Source: Larix sibirica (taxonomy: Eukaryota > Streptophyta > Pinopsida > Pinales > Pinaceae). From it: 23,655 bases of DNA. Of this stretch, positions 8,681 to 18,381 are shown piece by piece. Made by a program: the position numbers and the translations under genes. Each line of letters begins with the position of its first letter. Positions within the stretch are counted from its first letter, which is position 1. The notes beneath the pieces are model-generated. The model was not told the origin of the DNA. It did not search any database and worked only from the letters and a program-made list of their open reading frames with translations. The stretch lies in contig NWUY0300012878.1 of assembly GCA_004151065.3 (NCBI GenBank), forward strand, positions 30,687 to 54,341, read 5' to 3'.

Positions 8681-8821
8681 CTTGAATTTCTCAATCACCA
8701 TTTTCGTTGGAATAATTTCTTTAGGGGATAAAAATTTGGATTTCTCAATCACCAATTTCGTTGGAGCAATTTGGGGATGAGAAATTGGATTTCTCAATCA
8801 TCAATTTCGTTCGAGTAATTT
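8681..8821 (+). repeat. Three-copy tandem repeat around TTTCTCAATC
   Basis: Three copies of a segment of about 38 bp (TTTCTCAATCACCAATTTCG and flanks). The core starts at 8687, 8741 and 8790, a spacing of 54 and then 49 bp. The linkers are variable. It is non-coding. Confidence 0.88.
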
Positions 8822-9576
8822 AATATTGCAATCCCGAAATTTTAACATAAAGACACTCGAAATTCGAATATAAAGACATAGAAAAAAGAGGCATTGTTTG
8901 CATATATACACCAGAGTACCTTAATGTGATGTTATTCTTACTCCATTAGGATTAAATTCTTTCAATTGACATGTTCTCCTTTTTCGAGTTTGTGCAAGGG
9001 TGTTGTTTATTGCATAAGAGGCCATGGAGTGTAGTATTCAGTTTTTGGGATTGTGGAGTCATAGTGGAAGTTAGACCATCATTTTCCATGTCCAAGAAGT
9101 TCTTTTTGAAAAACCCAAATTGGCATTGGCATCGGCATCTGCAATTTGTACCAACAAGTGAATGCAACCTTGTTTTGGGTTATGAAAAGTTTGATGCTCA
9201 GTTGGATGTCGTGACCATTCGATTGGGTGGACTGTGTGCAGAAGGGGCAAAGCGAGTATCTTCATGATACAGTTGTATTGAATTGGGAAGAAAATCTTTG
9301 TTTTTGATGTGGAGTTGTCCAGAAGTCCTTGAGACATGCTGAATTGTCCTAGAACTGGTGTAATTGGTTGGTGATCCTTTATTAAGTAAACATGTCCTAC
9401 CTGTGTTCAGTGAAGTCTCAGTACAAATACTTCTTGGCCAACCTATGTTGGAGTACTGGAAGGGAATTAAAGAACATTTAAGGGACAATTAACTAAGAGA
9501 TTGATGTTGTTCCTTGTGTTGTATAGGTTGATGGGGAGTGAGCGCTGAGTATCGAGAGAGATTTGTATGGGATTTT
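8822..9576. other. 5' flank of the complete copia element, nothing identified
   Basis: Holds overlapping open frames on both strands (for example 8971-9267 plus, 9198-9488 minus) with no recognisable domain and no sign of conservation elsewhere in the window. The last five bases before the LTR (9572-9576, ATTTT) may be one half of a target-site duplication. Confidence 0.45.
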
Positions 9577-9816
9577 TGTTAGGATAAATTAAGCAACGTA
9601 TAGTACAAGTCTAGTGAACCTTCGTCAAATGAGTAGTTGATATAGATAAGGTGTAATAAATAGGGTTCTCGAAGAATCAACTAGAGCCATTGATCTATGC
9701 TCACAATCAATGGCTCAGTTGTATCCAAACTATGTATAAATAGATCTCATATGAATGCCAAAGATCAGTGTGGTTTTGTATTCTGAGTTTTAGTGTTCTA
9801 TGTCTCATCTCTGATT
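9577..9816 (+). repeat. 5' LTR of copia copy B
   Basis: 240 bp, from TGTTAGGATAAATT to CTCATCTCTGATT, matching 14623-14873. Lacks 12 bp near 9616 that the 3' LTR has. TATA-like TATAAATAG at 9735-9743 is the probable element promoter. Confidence 0.92.
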
Positions 9817-9828
9817 TGGTATCAGAGC
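9817..9828 (+). other. Primer binding site of copia copy B
   Basis: TGGTATCAGAGC, the exact standard plant initiator-Met-tRNA primer site, directly after the 5' LTR. It fixes the LTR's inner edge. Confidence 0.93.
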
Positions 9829-10668
9829 GCAGAACTTGGTGAAACCGTGAGCTGTATTCTGTTAGAGCTTGGTGAAGCTGTGAGGTGTGTTATGTTTAGT
9901 CGTTGTTGAGGGAGAGTTGTGTGCCAGTACAGAAGTGAAGTGTTGTTATATTTAAATCGTCGATTAAGGGAGAGTTGTTCAAACAAATTGTTGTGCACAG
10001 CGTTGTTGGAGGTCAGAAAGTCACTTTCAAAACTGTGGGTGTGTTGATCTTGCTTAGAAGAAGGCACGAGGTCACAGCCTTCATATCGTTTGGATTTTTG
10101 TGTGGAAAATCGTGAAGGAAAGAGATGTTTGTAGAAGAAGCAGCAATTATCTGCTGAAGAGAACGCCCATAAATTTATTGATGTTGATGCTTAAAGTGGA
10201 CGAGCTGCCACATTAGAAAGAGTTGCTTATAGGAATCTCATAGTTGTGTGGCAAAGGAAGTCGTTGCTACTCCAGTGCTGCTGGTAAGAGCAGTGTTGCT
10301 GTGTTGTTTGAAATATATCTATGTTGTTTTTTTCTTTCTTTGAATCAAGGATTAGATCAGACCCTGGTGTAGAACACTTCCATCTTATTAAAAATTTGAG
10401 ATTTGAAAAAAAAATTGCAGTAAATAATTTTCAGGGGTGACTCATTTATTACGTGTGTTGTAATCTTGTATTGGGGTATTATGGTTGGTACGTGACCTTG
10501 TTGTGTAATGGATTTGGGGAAAATCATATAGTTGCTTCAATCCAGTTATGTTCTTATTAAATTTCTATTTTGACATATTTCAGAATTTTCTAAGTGTATT
10601 TGGGGCATTTTCAGCTGTGAGACCCCTGATTTAGGATTTATTGGGAATCTTTTTTTATTGTGTACACA
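9829..10668 (+). other. Untranslated leader of copia copy B
   Basis: About 840 bp between primer site and gag start with no reading frame of note. It begins with a 33-bp tandem duplication: 9835-9867 and 9868-9900 both start CTTGGTGAA. RNA packaging signals would be expected here in this class of element, but I cannot point to one. Confidence 0.6.
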
Positions 10669-11600
10669 ATGGAAAATACTTTAGTTGATTCATACTTAAA
10701 TGAGTCAACTAAGGTAGATGGAGATAATTATGTGAATTGGAAGTTCAAGTTGCAGACATTGTTGGAAGGCTACAATGTTTGGTCAATTGTATGTGGAGAT
10801 GAAGCCAAACCAGCAACTCTTGTAGCCTCGGTTCAGGATTGGGAAAAACGAGAGATCAAGGCGAAGGTTCTCCTAAGAATGTCCGTTAAGGACAATATCA
10901 TTCCGCACATCAGGGAATGTAAAACATCCCATGAAACTTGGGAGAAACTCAAAGGTTTGTATGAGACGACGAACACAAATCGTGTTATGTTTCTAAAGAG
11001 TAAACTCCTTTCAATCAAGATGGAAGATAACGAAAATATTAGTAATTTCCTTTCTAGAATCAAATATCTTAAAGATAAGTTAGGTGACATTAATGAAACT
11101 GTTTCAAAACTGATCCCGTCACTATTACATTAAATGGTATGTTGGGTGAATATCAAATGTTTATTACAGGAATTCAGCTAGGGAAAATGCTCCTACTTTT
11201 GATGAATTGGAAGGTATCCTTTTGCAAGAGGAAGAACACAGAAAAAATCTCAATGGAAGATCTCTTAAGCCAGATTTGGCATTGGTAGCAAAAGAGAGAC
11301 AACCATACAAAGGGAAGCTATGGGGAAGGAATAAAGAAGGCAAGATACATACAAAACCAAATCAAGTCAAGACACCACCAAGAATAGATACAAATGTAAA
11401 GATGAATGATGGATGTTACTACTGTGGTAAGTTTGGACATTATGCTCAAGATTATAGGAGAAGGAAGTTTAATGAGTCCAAATATAAAAGAAATTCTGGA
11501 AATATTTTTGATAAAGATGCCACGGTAGGTAATGATTTCAAAAATCTCAATTGTTTTCTTCTAATGTTTCTTTATCGCCAGACACTGATGATGTTAATGC
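10669..11600 (+). pseudogene. Copia gag remnant (copy B)
   Basis: Capsid/nucleocapsid of a Ty1/copia element. The start is the ATG at 10669; an upstream in-frame GTG at 10660 is not a likely start. The first frame runs to 11133 and carries the typical N-terminal block (DNYVNWKFKLQTLLEGYNVW) and the helical gag domain (HETWEKLKGLYETT). It shifts frame near 11117 and again near 11181, after which 11207-11611 continues (LEGILLQEEEHRKNL). The zinc knuckle at 11414-11455 reads CYYCGKFGHYAQDY: the last Cys of C-x2-C-x4-H-x4-C has become Tyr, so it cannot bind zinc normally. Non-functional. Confidence 0.92.
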
Positions 11601-11971
11601 CTAGTTTATGATTATGGTGCTTCAATTCATATGTCATGCAATAGGGATTGGTTTGATCAATATCATGAAAATAATAATGGCACACATATATCTATCTAGG
11701 AGATGATAGATCACATGAAAATAAAGGAGATGGAGATATATGTGTGACTTTGCCTAATGGTCAAATGAAACAAATCCATAATGTCATGTATGTGCCAGGA
11801 ATAAAGAAGAATTTAATTTCAATGTGTACTATTGTAGATCAAAATCTAAAAGTTGAATTTGTTAAGTCACAATGTGTTGTGAAGGGCATACAGGATCACT
11901 ACAAAGTGATTGCAAGAGGGTCCAGAGTTGTAGGATTGTATAAGCTTGATGTTACAAGGAAGGGTCATTAA
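11601..11971 (+). pseudogene. Copia aspartic protease remnant (copy B)
   Basis: Protease region between gag and integrase. The catalytic D-S/T-G has become D-Y-G at 11610-11618, followed by the normal GASIHMSCNRDWF, and an in-frame TAG precedes it near 11601. The downstream part is open at 11744-11971 (TLPNGQMKQIHNVMYVPGIK, KKNLISMCTIVDQNLKVEF), a typical copia block. The altered catalytic residue and the stops make it inactive. Confidence 0.88.
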
Positions 11972-12939
11972 GCATTGACATCTACAAACATGCCAACAGA
12001 AGAATTATGGGATCAAAGGCATGGTCATCTGAATTATAATTATTTATTACTACTCCAAAAACAAGGAATGGTGGAAGGACTTCCATTGCTTGAGAATGAA
12101 CATATTGTATGTGAAGGATTTGCACTAGGTAAGCAGCAAAGCGAATAATTTCATTCTCATATAGATAAAAGAAAAAGGAATATTCTTGAATGTGTGCATA
12201 CATATGTTTGTTGTCCCATGCAAACAAGGCCACTTGGTGTAGCATATTATTTTTGTATCTTCATTGATCATAGAACTAGATACACTTGGGTCTATTTTAT
12301 TAGAAAGAATAGTGATGTTTTTTAATATTTCAAAGAATTCAAGAATATGGTTGAAAAACAAACATGAAGGTGCATCAAGATTCGTAGGTCAGATCAAGGG
12401 GGAGAGTACACATCAGGGGCCTTCATCAAATATTGCAGAAACAATGGGATTCAACAATAGTTTATTGTGCCACATACTCCTCGGCAAAATGGAGTAGCCG
12501 AGAGGAAAAAATAACCTTGGTTGAATGTGCTTGTAGCATGCTGAAAGGTAAAAATATGTCTAATGGTTTTTGGGTTGAAGCAATCATTATTGTTGTTTAT
12601 TTAAAAAATAGAATTCCAACTAAAAGTTTAAATCATAAAACTCCTTTTGAGGCACTTTATGGGTATAATCCAATAATAAGTCATCTAAGAATATTTGGAA
12701 GAAAAGCATTTTCACATGTTCCTATAGAAGATAGGAGAAAACTTGATGTTAAAGCAATCAAGTGCATTTTTATTGGTTATTGTAATGATCACAAGGCATA
12801 TAAGATGTTTGATCCTAGCACACATAAAGTCTTTGCAAGCAAAGATGTTTTGTTTCATGAGTATGCAAATGAAGAAAAAAATAAGAATGATAATGTTGAA
12901 TGGCATCTACCAATAGAGAATTCCAAAGAAGAAGAATAA
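11972..12939 (+). pseudogene. Copia integrase remnant (copy B)
   Basis: Integrase inserts element cDNA into chromosomes. The gag-pre-integrase zinc domain is seen at about 11990-12146 (ELWDQRHGHLNYN), but the second Cys of its CxxC is Phe at 12119-12121, and a stop follows. In the catalytic core the first Asp of the DDE triad is Tyr at 12203-12205 (VHTYVCCP where VHTDVCGP is usual). The second Asp (RSDQGGE, 12392-12394) and the Glu (NGVAERK, 12500-12502) remain. An in-frame TAG lies at 12458-12460. The C-terminal copia block is open to 12939 (KTPFEALYGYNP, IFIGY, FDPSTHKVFASKDVLFHE). Clearly dead. Confidence 0.93.
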
Positions 12940-14610
12940 GTTGAACAAGTTGAAGATCAAAGCACTAGTAAACAAAGCACTCCAAGAAAGGATGGAAATC
13001 CACAAAGCAATGAGTCTATAAGAAGATCATCAAGGCAAGTTCAAACTCATGTCAGGTATAAGGATTATGCCCTAATGACTCAAGTAATGAATGTTGTGGA
13101 ACCTTTGAATTTTGAACAAGCAAATAAGCATAAACAATGGAGGNNNNNNNNNNNNNNNNNNNNNNNNNNNNNNNNNNNNNNNNNNNNNNNNNNNNNNNNN
13201 NNNNNNNNNNNNNNNNNNNNNNNNNNNNNNNNNNNNNNNNNNNNNNNNNNNNNNNNNNNNNNNNNNNNNNNNNNNNNNNNNNNNNNNNNNNNNNNNNNNN
13301 GAAGGGATAGACTATGAAGAGACATTTGCACCTATAGCAAAGATGAATACTATTAGATTAATGATTGAATTGGCTACTAAGTATGATTGGAAACTACATT
13401 AATTGGATGTTAAATATGCTTTTCTAACCTGGGAATTAAAAGAAGAAGTTTATCTTGTTTAGCCAGAAGGGTTTGTAAAGCAGTGTCAAGAACATCTTGT
13501 TTGTGGGTTAAAAAAGGCTTTGTACGGACTGAAACAGGCACCAAGATCTTGGTATGTAAAGATAGATACGTTCTTCTGCCAAACAGGATTTATCAAAAGT
13601 AAAAGTGATCCTAACCTATATACCAAGTCAGATAAGAAGGGACATGTTTCTTTGATTTCCTTGAATGTTGATGATCTTATCATAATAGGAAGTGCTTCTA
13701 ATTTGATTGAAGAAATCAAACAATAGTTGTCATATGTGTTTGAGATGAAGGATCTGGGAGAGTTGCATTATTGTTTAGGCCTTGAAGTTTGGAGACCAAC
13801 CAGTAAGACACTTGTCACACAACGTAAATATACAAGGTATTTACTGCAAAGGTTTCATATGAATGAATGTAAGGTTGTGTCTACATCATTAGAACATAAT
13901 TCTAAACTATACAATAATGATGGAACAAAGGAGGTGGATGGTACTCTGTATCGACAGGTAGTGGGAATTTTTAACTATCTCACTATAACTAGACCAAATA
14001 TTACATATGTAGTTAGTATTCTTAGTCAATTTATAGCTAAGCCTCATGATAGTCATTGGAAAGTAGCAAAGAGAGTTCTTTGATATTTGAAAGGCACTGT
14101 TTATTTTGGGATTGCGTATACTAATGAGTTTAATGTTGAGTTGACAGGTTTTCTAGATTCTGATTGGGCAGGAGATCCAGATGATAGAAATTCTACCACG
14201 GGATATGCATCTAGTATTGTATTTGGGATCATGTCTTAGAGCAGCAAGAAACAACCAATTGTTTCTGTGTCACCCATTGAAGTTGAGTACAAGGCATTAT
14301 GCAGTGCCACTTGTGAGGCAATTTGGATTAGCATACTTGAAGATGTTGGAGAAAAGAAAAAAGTACCAACAGTCATCAAACGTGATAACTAAAGTTCCAT
14401 CAAGTTGGAAAACAATCCAGTGTATCATGCTAGGTCAAAGCATATTGAGACACAATATCATTTTGTAAGAGAAAAGATACAATCAAATGAGATTGACTTG
14501 TTGTATTGCAACACAAATGATAATGATGTTGATATTTTCACCATGAAGGCCTTGGGAAAGGGAAAATTTGTAATATGTAGAGATAAGATAGGTGTTGTAA
14601 AGGTTGCTTA
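12940..14610 (+). pseudogene. Copia RT and RNase H remnant (copy B)
   Basis: Starts with the usual linker (RRSSRQVQTHVRYKDYALMT), is cut by the N gap at 13144-13300, and resumes at [10 protein letters not shown]. Stops at 13400-13402, 13460-13462, 13724-13726 and 14081-14083 are shared with copy A at a constant offset of 13,089. The catalytic YVDD reads NVDD at 13664-13675, so Tyr is lost. RNase H retains the DSDWAGDPDD block (near 14158), but a Trp is replaced by TAG near 14238 and SLSPTEAEY is changed to SVSPIEVEY. The tail (HARSKHIETQYHFVREKI, CNTNDNDVDIFT) runs to just before the polypurine tract. Confidence 0.93.
13144..13300. other. Assembly gap of 157 N
   Basis: Run of N within the RT region. 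Copy A has 177 bp (35-211) between the same two flanking sequences, so the gap is probably about 20 bp longer than drawn. Translations that span it are meaningless. Confidence 0.99.
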
Positions 14611-14613
14611 ATT

Positions 14614-14622
14614 AAGGGGGAG
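14614..14622 (+). other. Polypurine tract of copia copy B
   Basis: AAGGGGGAG immediately before the TGTTAGG start of the 3' LTR. Plus-strand priming site. Confidence 0.87.
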
Positions 14623-14873
14623 TGTTAGGATAAATTAAGCAACATATGATACAGGTCTAGAAACGTCTGTCATGAACCCCCGTCAGCTGAGTAGTTGATA
14701 TAGATAAGGTGTAATAAATAGGGTTCTAGAATAATCAACTAGAGCCATTGATCTATGCTCACAATCAATGGCTCAGTTGTATCCAAACTATGTATAAATA
14801 TATATCATATGAATGCCAAATATCATTGTGGTTTTGTATCACGAGTTTAGTGTTCTGTGTCTCATCTCTGATT
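14623..14873 (+). repeat. 3' LTR of copia copy B
   Basis: 251 bp, paired with 9577-9816. Its TATA-like box has decayed to TATAAATAT (14793-14801). The last 136 bp reappear at 18246-18381 as the start of copy C. Confidence 0.92.
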
Positions 14874-17223
14874 ATTTCCACACCAGTAGGTTGCACATGG
14901 GATTGGGAAGAGAAGATTGCTCGTGACGCATGTGATTGGTTCGGAAAATATTTGGCATTGTGTATAGTCTATGAGTGACTGGGCTAAGTGAGAATCTTAG
15001 GGAATCCAGAGAAGCACACCACCCTTGTGGATTGATATCCCCAGCTTGGGGGTGGCCTTTGCTATAGAAAAATTAAGTACACCAAGGATCCTACAGCTAG
15101 GAGGAACGTCTGAGTCTTACAACCAATTGGGATTTCATATTAAAATAAATATCATCTTCATATTTAGGCTTTGCTTTGAATTAATATTTCATGATTATAT
15201 GATGTTCATGAATATGTCTATTTTTCAGTTCATGATAAGCACAAATGTATGAATGCTTGGAAATATCTATTGCATTCATGTAGAACTAGTATGAGTAATT
15301 ATTTTGTATAATTGTATGGTAAATTGATAAGGATTTGGGCGACCATGCCTATACATAATTTTTTGTGCAATTACATTGTATTTCGTTGTGTAGTCATGGT
15401 GTATTTCACTATGTAAAGTGATGTTGAAAATTACCTCAATTTAATTATCCATTTGAATTGTGTTTTTAGCTGTATTATTTATCCCTACGTGGATAAATAT
15501 GTTTTGGGGTTTCAAGTCCTTGTATATGTATAATTCTAATTTTAATTTAGCAGAGTTCAGTTTTAAGATAAAAGGGTAGAATTGCATGGTAATTCGGAGT
15601 TTAGAGTTTGGCTTTTAGTTGGCAGAGGTTAATTCTCAGTCTCAACAATTAACTGAGTTCTTCATCATCTCAAAGTGCCACCGATATGACTAGGGACATG
15701 ACAGTTTGGTATTAGAGAATAAATTTGGGTACCCCGTCACCTCATCAATGTTGCGGATGTGGTTGGGTATGTTACAGCTTGGTATCAAATCCAAAGTTTA
15801 CAACACCAGGCATGCATGGGCCAAATGGAAACCGAGCTAATACCATGTATTCACAGCTAGTTTAGTGGTAGAAGTGATGTACCTATCAATGGATGGGAAA
15901 TTTTCCATCAGGGGGCACAATAGGAGTAAATTTTTGTAGGACAACTACTTGTTTGAAAAATTGGGAAAATTTAGACACCTCAGAGCTCTTTGAGAATTTT
16001 GAAATTTGGAGTGGGGCCCATAGATTCCATATGGGGATATGGAGTTTCATGGTTGTGTTAGAAGGCCGGACATGGATATCTTATCGGATTTGGGCTATCA
16101 GATCCTTCATGCAAAGGGGTCGAAACCGTCTAACAGATTGTCGAGTATGAGTATCCTGACAGTTATATTGGAGTTAGCTCATCAGTGTGGATTGTTTGTG
16201 CAATTAATCATTAGTTCAATGAGCATGAGGACGATAGTGAAAGTCTGATATTGGCCATCGGACATTGTAGTTATAGGATAAAGGTCTAAGAGCATCTCGG
16301 AGAAAGGTATGATAAATTATTGGAGAAAGGTTTGAGAACATCTCGGAGAAAGGTCCGAGAGAGTATTGAAGAAAGGTCCATTAGCGTCTTGGAAAAAGGT
16401 CTGAGAGTGTATCGAAGAAAGGTCAAAGGGAATATTGAAGAAAGTTCTAAGAGAATCTTGAAGAAAATTTTGAGAGTATCTCGGAGAAAGGTCTAAGAGA
16501 GTATCGGAGAAGAGTCTGATAGAGTATCATAGAAATGTCCAATAAGAGCATTGTAGGAAGGTCCAATAGAGTATCGGAGGAAGGCCTAATAGTGTATCGG
16601 TGGATAATACAATGGATTATCGGAGGTAAGTCTGAGAATGTTTGGGGAAAAGCCGATGGGAAAGTCCGATAACCTATCAAATTTGATGGTTTGGGGCGAA
16701 TGTGGATCAGAGTTCTGATAAGACTAAAGACACCAATAGGGGTCGTCGACCAAGGCATTTGTGTTTGAGTGGCATCCCATGTGACCTTGAATGGTCAGGA
16801 TGGTGATAAACAATGTTGTAGAAAGGTATCAAAGTTGGAATTCCACCGTAGTGGTGTCGTTTGATACCATGTAAGACAAAACGTGCTACTAGGTGGTTAG
16901 GTATGATATAAAGTAGGCCATAACTTTCATCTCAGAAGTTAGATTAAGACCTAAAGATAGTCACTAGAAAGAGAATGATCCAAAGTATACAATGGAATCA
17001 TTAGATTAGAAAGAATTTTTCTGACTTTTTCAGAAGTTGATCAGAAAATAGCATGTGGCTCTTATTTGACAAAAATTATCAAATAAATTAATTTTTCTAG
17101 ATTTTTAAAATATGAGCTTTTTTGGTAAATTTTTGGGATTTTAAATGCATCTAATAGCTCTTAATGATCTGGACACACTGAGGATGTAGTAATTGCACCA
17201 AGTACATTGCAGGTTAAAGAAAT
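14874..17223 (+). mobile_element. Ty3/gypsy-type LTR and leader region (copy B), non-coding
   Basis: Counterpart of 1788-4153, about 10-12% different in the parts compared, with a small deletion near 15425. Primer-site-like motifs lie at 15707-15717 and 15780-15790. Short frames such as 15025-15252 and 15893-16150 have no recognisable domain and are not conserved as proteins in copy A. Confidence 0.55.
16281..16649 (+). repeat. 23-bp minisatellite, 16 units (copy B)
   Basis: Sixteen units of 23 bp, with the single 24-bp unit at 16534-16557, in the same order as in copy A. Unit 13 (16558-16580, AAGGTCCAATAGAGTATCGG...) is typical. Confidence 0.93.
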
Positions 17224-18227
17224 CATGAGGAGGATAATTGAAGAGGAAGAGCTTATTTTCAGGCATGAGGAAGCTAGGAGATAGAATGATAATGCAAGGA
17301 ATGAAGGGACATAATCTATTAGTCACAGAGGCGATGTTGAACATTTGGGACTTATGGAAATAGATAATCCTAATGATGGGGGTGCAAAGATGCAAGGCTG
17401 ATAATGAGAAAATATTGAAGGATCAAGAGCAACGAGATCAGTTGAATACTCATCTCATGCAAATTTTAAACATGTTGCAGAGACAGATGAAGGTTGGAGT
17501 AGTTTCGTGGCATGAGAAAGAGGACAAGGGAATTTAAAAGAAGAGATCATGAGAATAATTTAGACATTATAAAGGTGCTACTAGGGGTCAACATATCAGT
17601 TAAAGGATATTTTCTTGGAATCAGTTCAAAAACTACTTTTAGCAAAAGTACTTGTCTAAGCATTACTATAAAAGGAAAATGCAGGAATTGTTTGAGCTCA
17701 GATTGGGATCTATGAGAATGGAGCAATATGAGAGAAATTTGTTGGACTTGCTAAGGTATGTGGGGTTCATTAAGGAAGAAAATGTAAAAAATCAAAGGTT
17801 CAGTCAATTTCCTTCAATTTTCAAAGACAAAATTCAATATGATGAACCCAAGACCCTTGAAGAGGCAATCAAGAAGACCAAACACCTATATGGTCATAAT
17901 AGGGGAAGGAAAGATATTCAGAATTCTTGTAAATATAAGAAGTGAAATAAGGAAGAATAGGGAAATAAAGTATTCAAGCGACCTTTCTTCAAGAATAAAC
18001 AGCCACTTCAACAGATGGATTTTTCTCAGGATGGGTTCCAAATGACAAAGTTTTCAGGAGTAGGGTGGCCTGTTAAATGTTGGGAATGTGAAGAAAATCA
18101 CTTGTACAAGAAGTGCCCTCACAGGAGTGATAGAATGAGGATAGTGCATAATATTAAAAAATCCATTGCAATGGAGGATGTAGCCAAGAATATTCTAAAA
18201 ATTTATGCAACGTTGGACAATCGATAG
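17224..18227 (+). pseudogene. Ty3/gypsy gag remnant (copy B)
   Basis: Same gag as in copy A, more decayed at the N-terminus (the frame from the ATG near 17224 stops after about 22 codons). Recognisable pieces in different frames: 17512-17715, the gag core 17652-17945 (LFELRLGSMRMEQYERNLLD, FKDKIQYDEPKTLEEAIKKT), and 18015-18227 with a zinc knuckle at 18078-18116. This knuckle keeps its His (CWECEENHLYKKC) but the spacing is C-x2-C-x3-H-x4-C, one residue short. The copy ends at the N at 18245, before the protease. Confidence 0.87.
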
Positions 18228-18381
18228 GAAAATTTCCAATCCAANACTAGAGCCATTGATCTATGCTCACAATCAATGGCTCAGTTGTATCCAAACTATG
18301 TATAAATATATATCATATGAATGCCAAATATCATTGTGGTTTTGTATCACGAGTTTAGTGTTCTGTGTCTCATCTCTGATT

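Larger units (their letters stand above)
9577..14873 (+). mobile_element. Complete but inactive Ty1/copia LTR retrotransposon (copy B)
   Basis: About 5.3 kb including 157 N: 5' LTR, initiator-Met-tRNA primer site, leader, gag, protease, integrase, RT/RNase H, polypurine tract, 3' LTR. Integrase before RT defines Ty1/copia. The LTRs differ by about 18 substitutions over roughly 238 bp plus a 12-bp deletion in the 5' LTR (hand count, about 7-8%), so this is an old insertion. Possible target-site duplication: ATTTT at 9572-9576 and ATTTC at 14874-14878, 4 of 5 bases. Every protein region carries stops, frameshifts or lost catalytic residues, so it cannot move by itself. Confidence 0.93.
14738..18244 (+). 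repeat. 3.5-kb near-identical repeat, first copy (B)
   Basis: Matches 18246-21752 base for base at an offset of 3508, with only about three differences seen up to about 18128 and then about eight in the last 115 bp. The boundary is a single N at 18245. It contains the end of the copia 3' LTR, the gypsy leader, the minisatellite and gag. Confidence 0.95.

Noticed and set aside
8971-9488. Three overlapping frames of 88-98 codons on both strands
   Set aside because: No domain, no conserved motif, no second copy; such lengths occur by chance in this composition.
9817-9828. tRNA gene fragment
   Set aside because: Only the 12-base complement of the tRNA 3' end is present, directly after an LTR. 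It is a primer binding site.
10660-10668. Upstream GTG start for copia gag
   Set aside because: A GTG start is not expected in a plant nuclear element. The ATG at 10669 gives the normal gag N-terminus.
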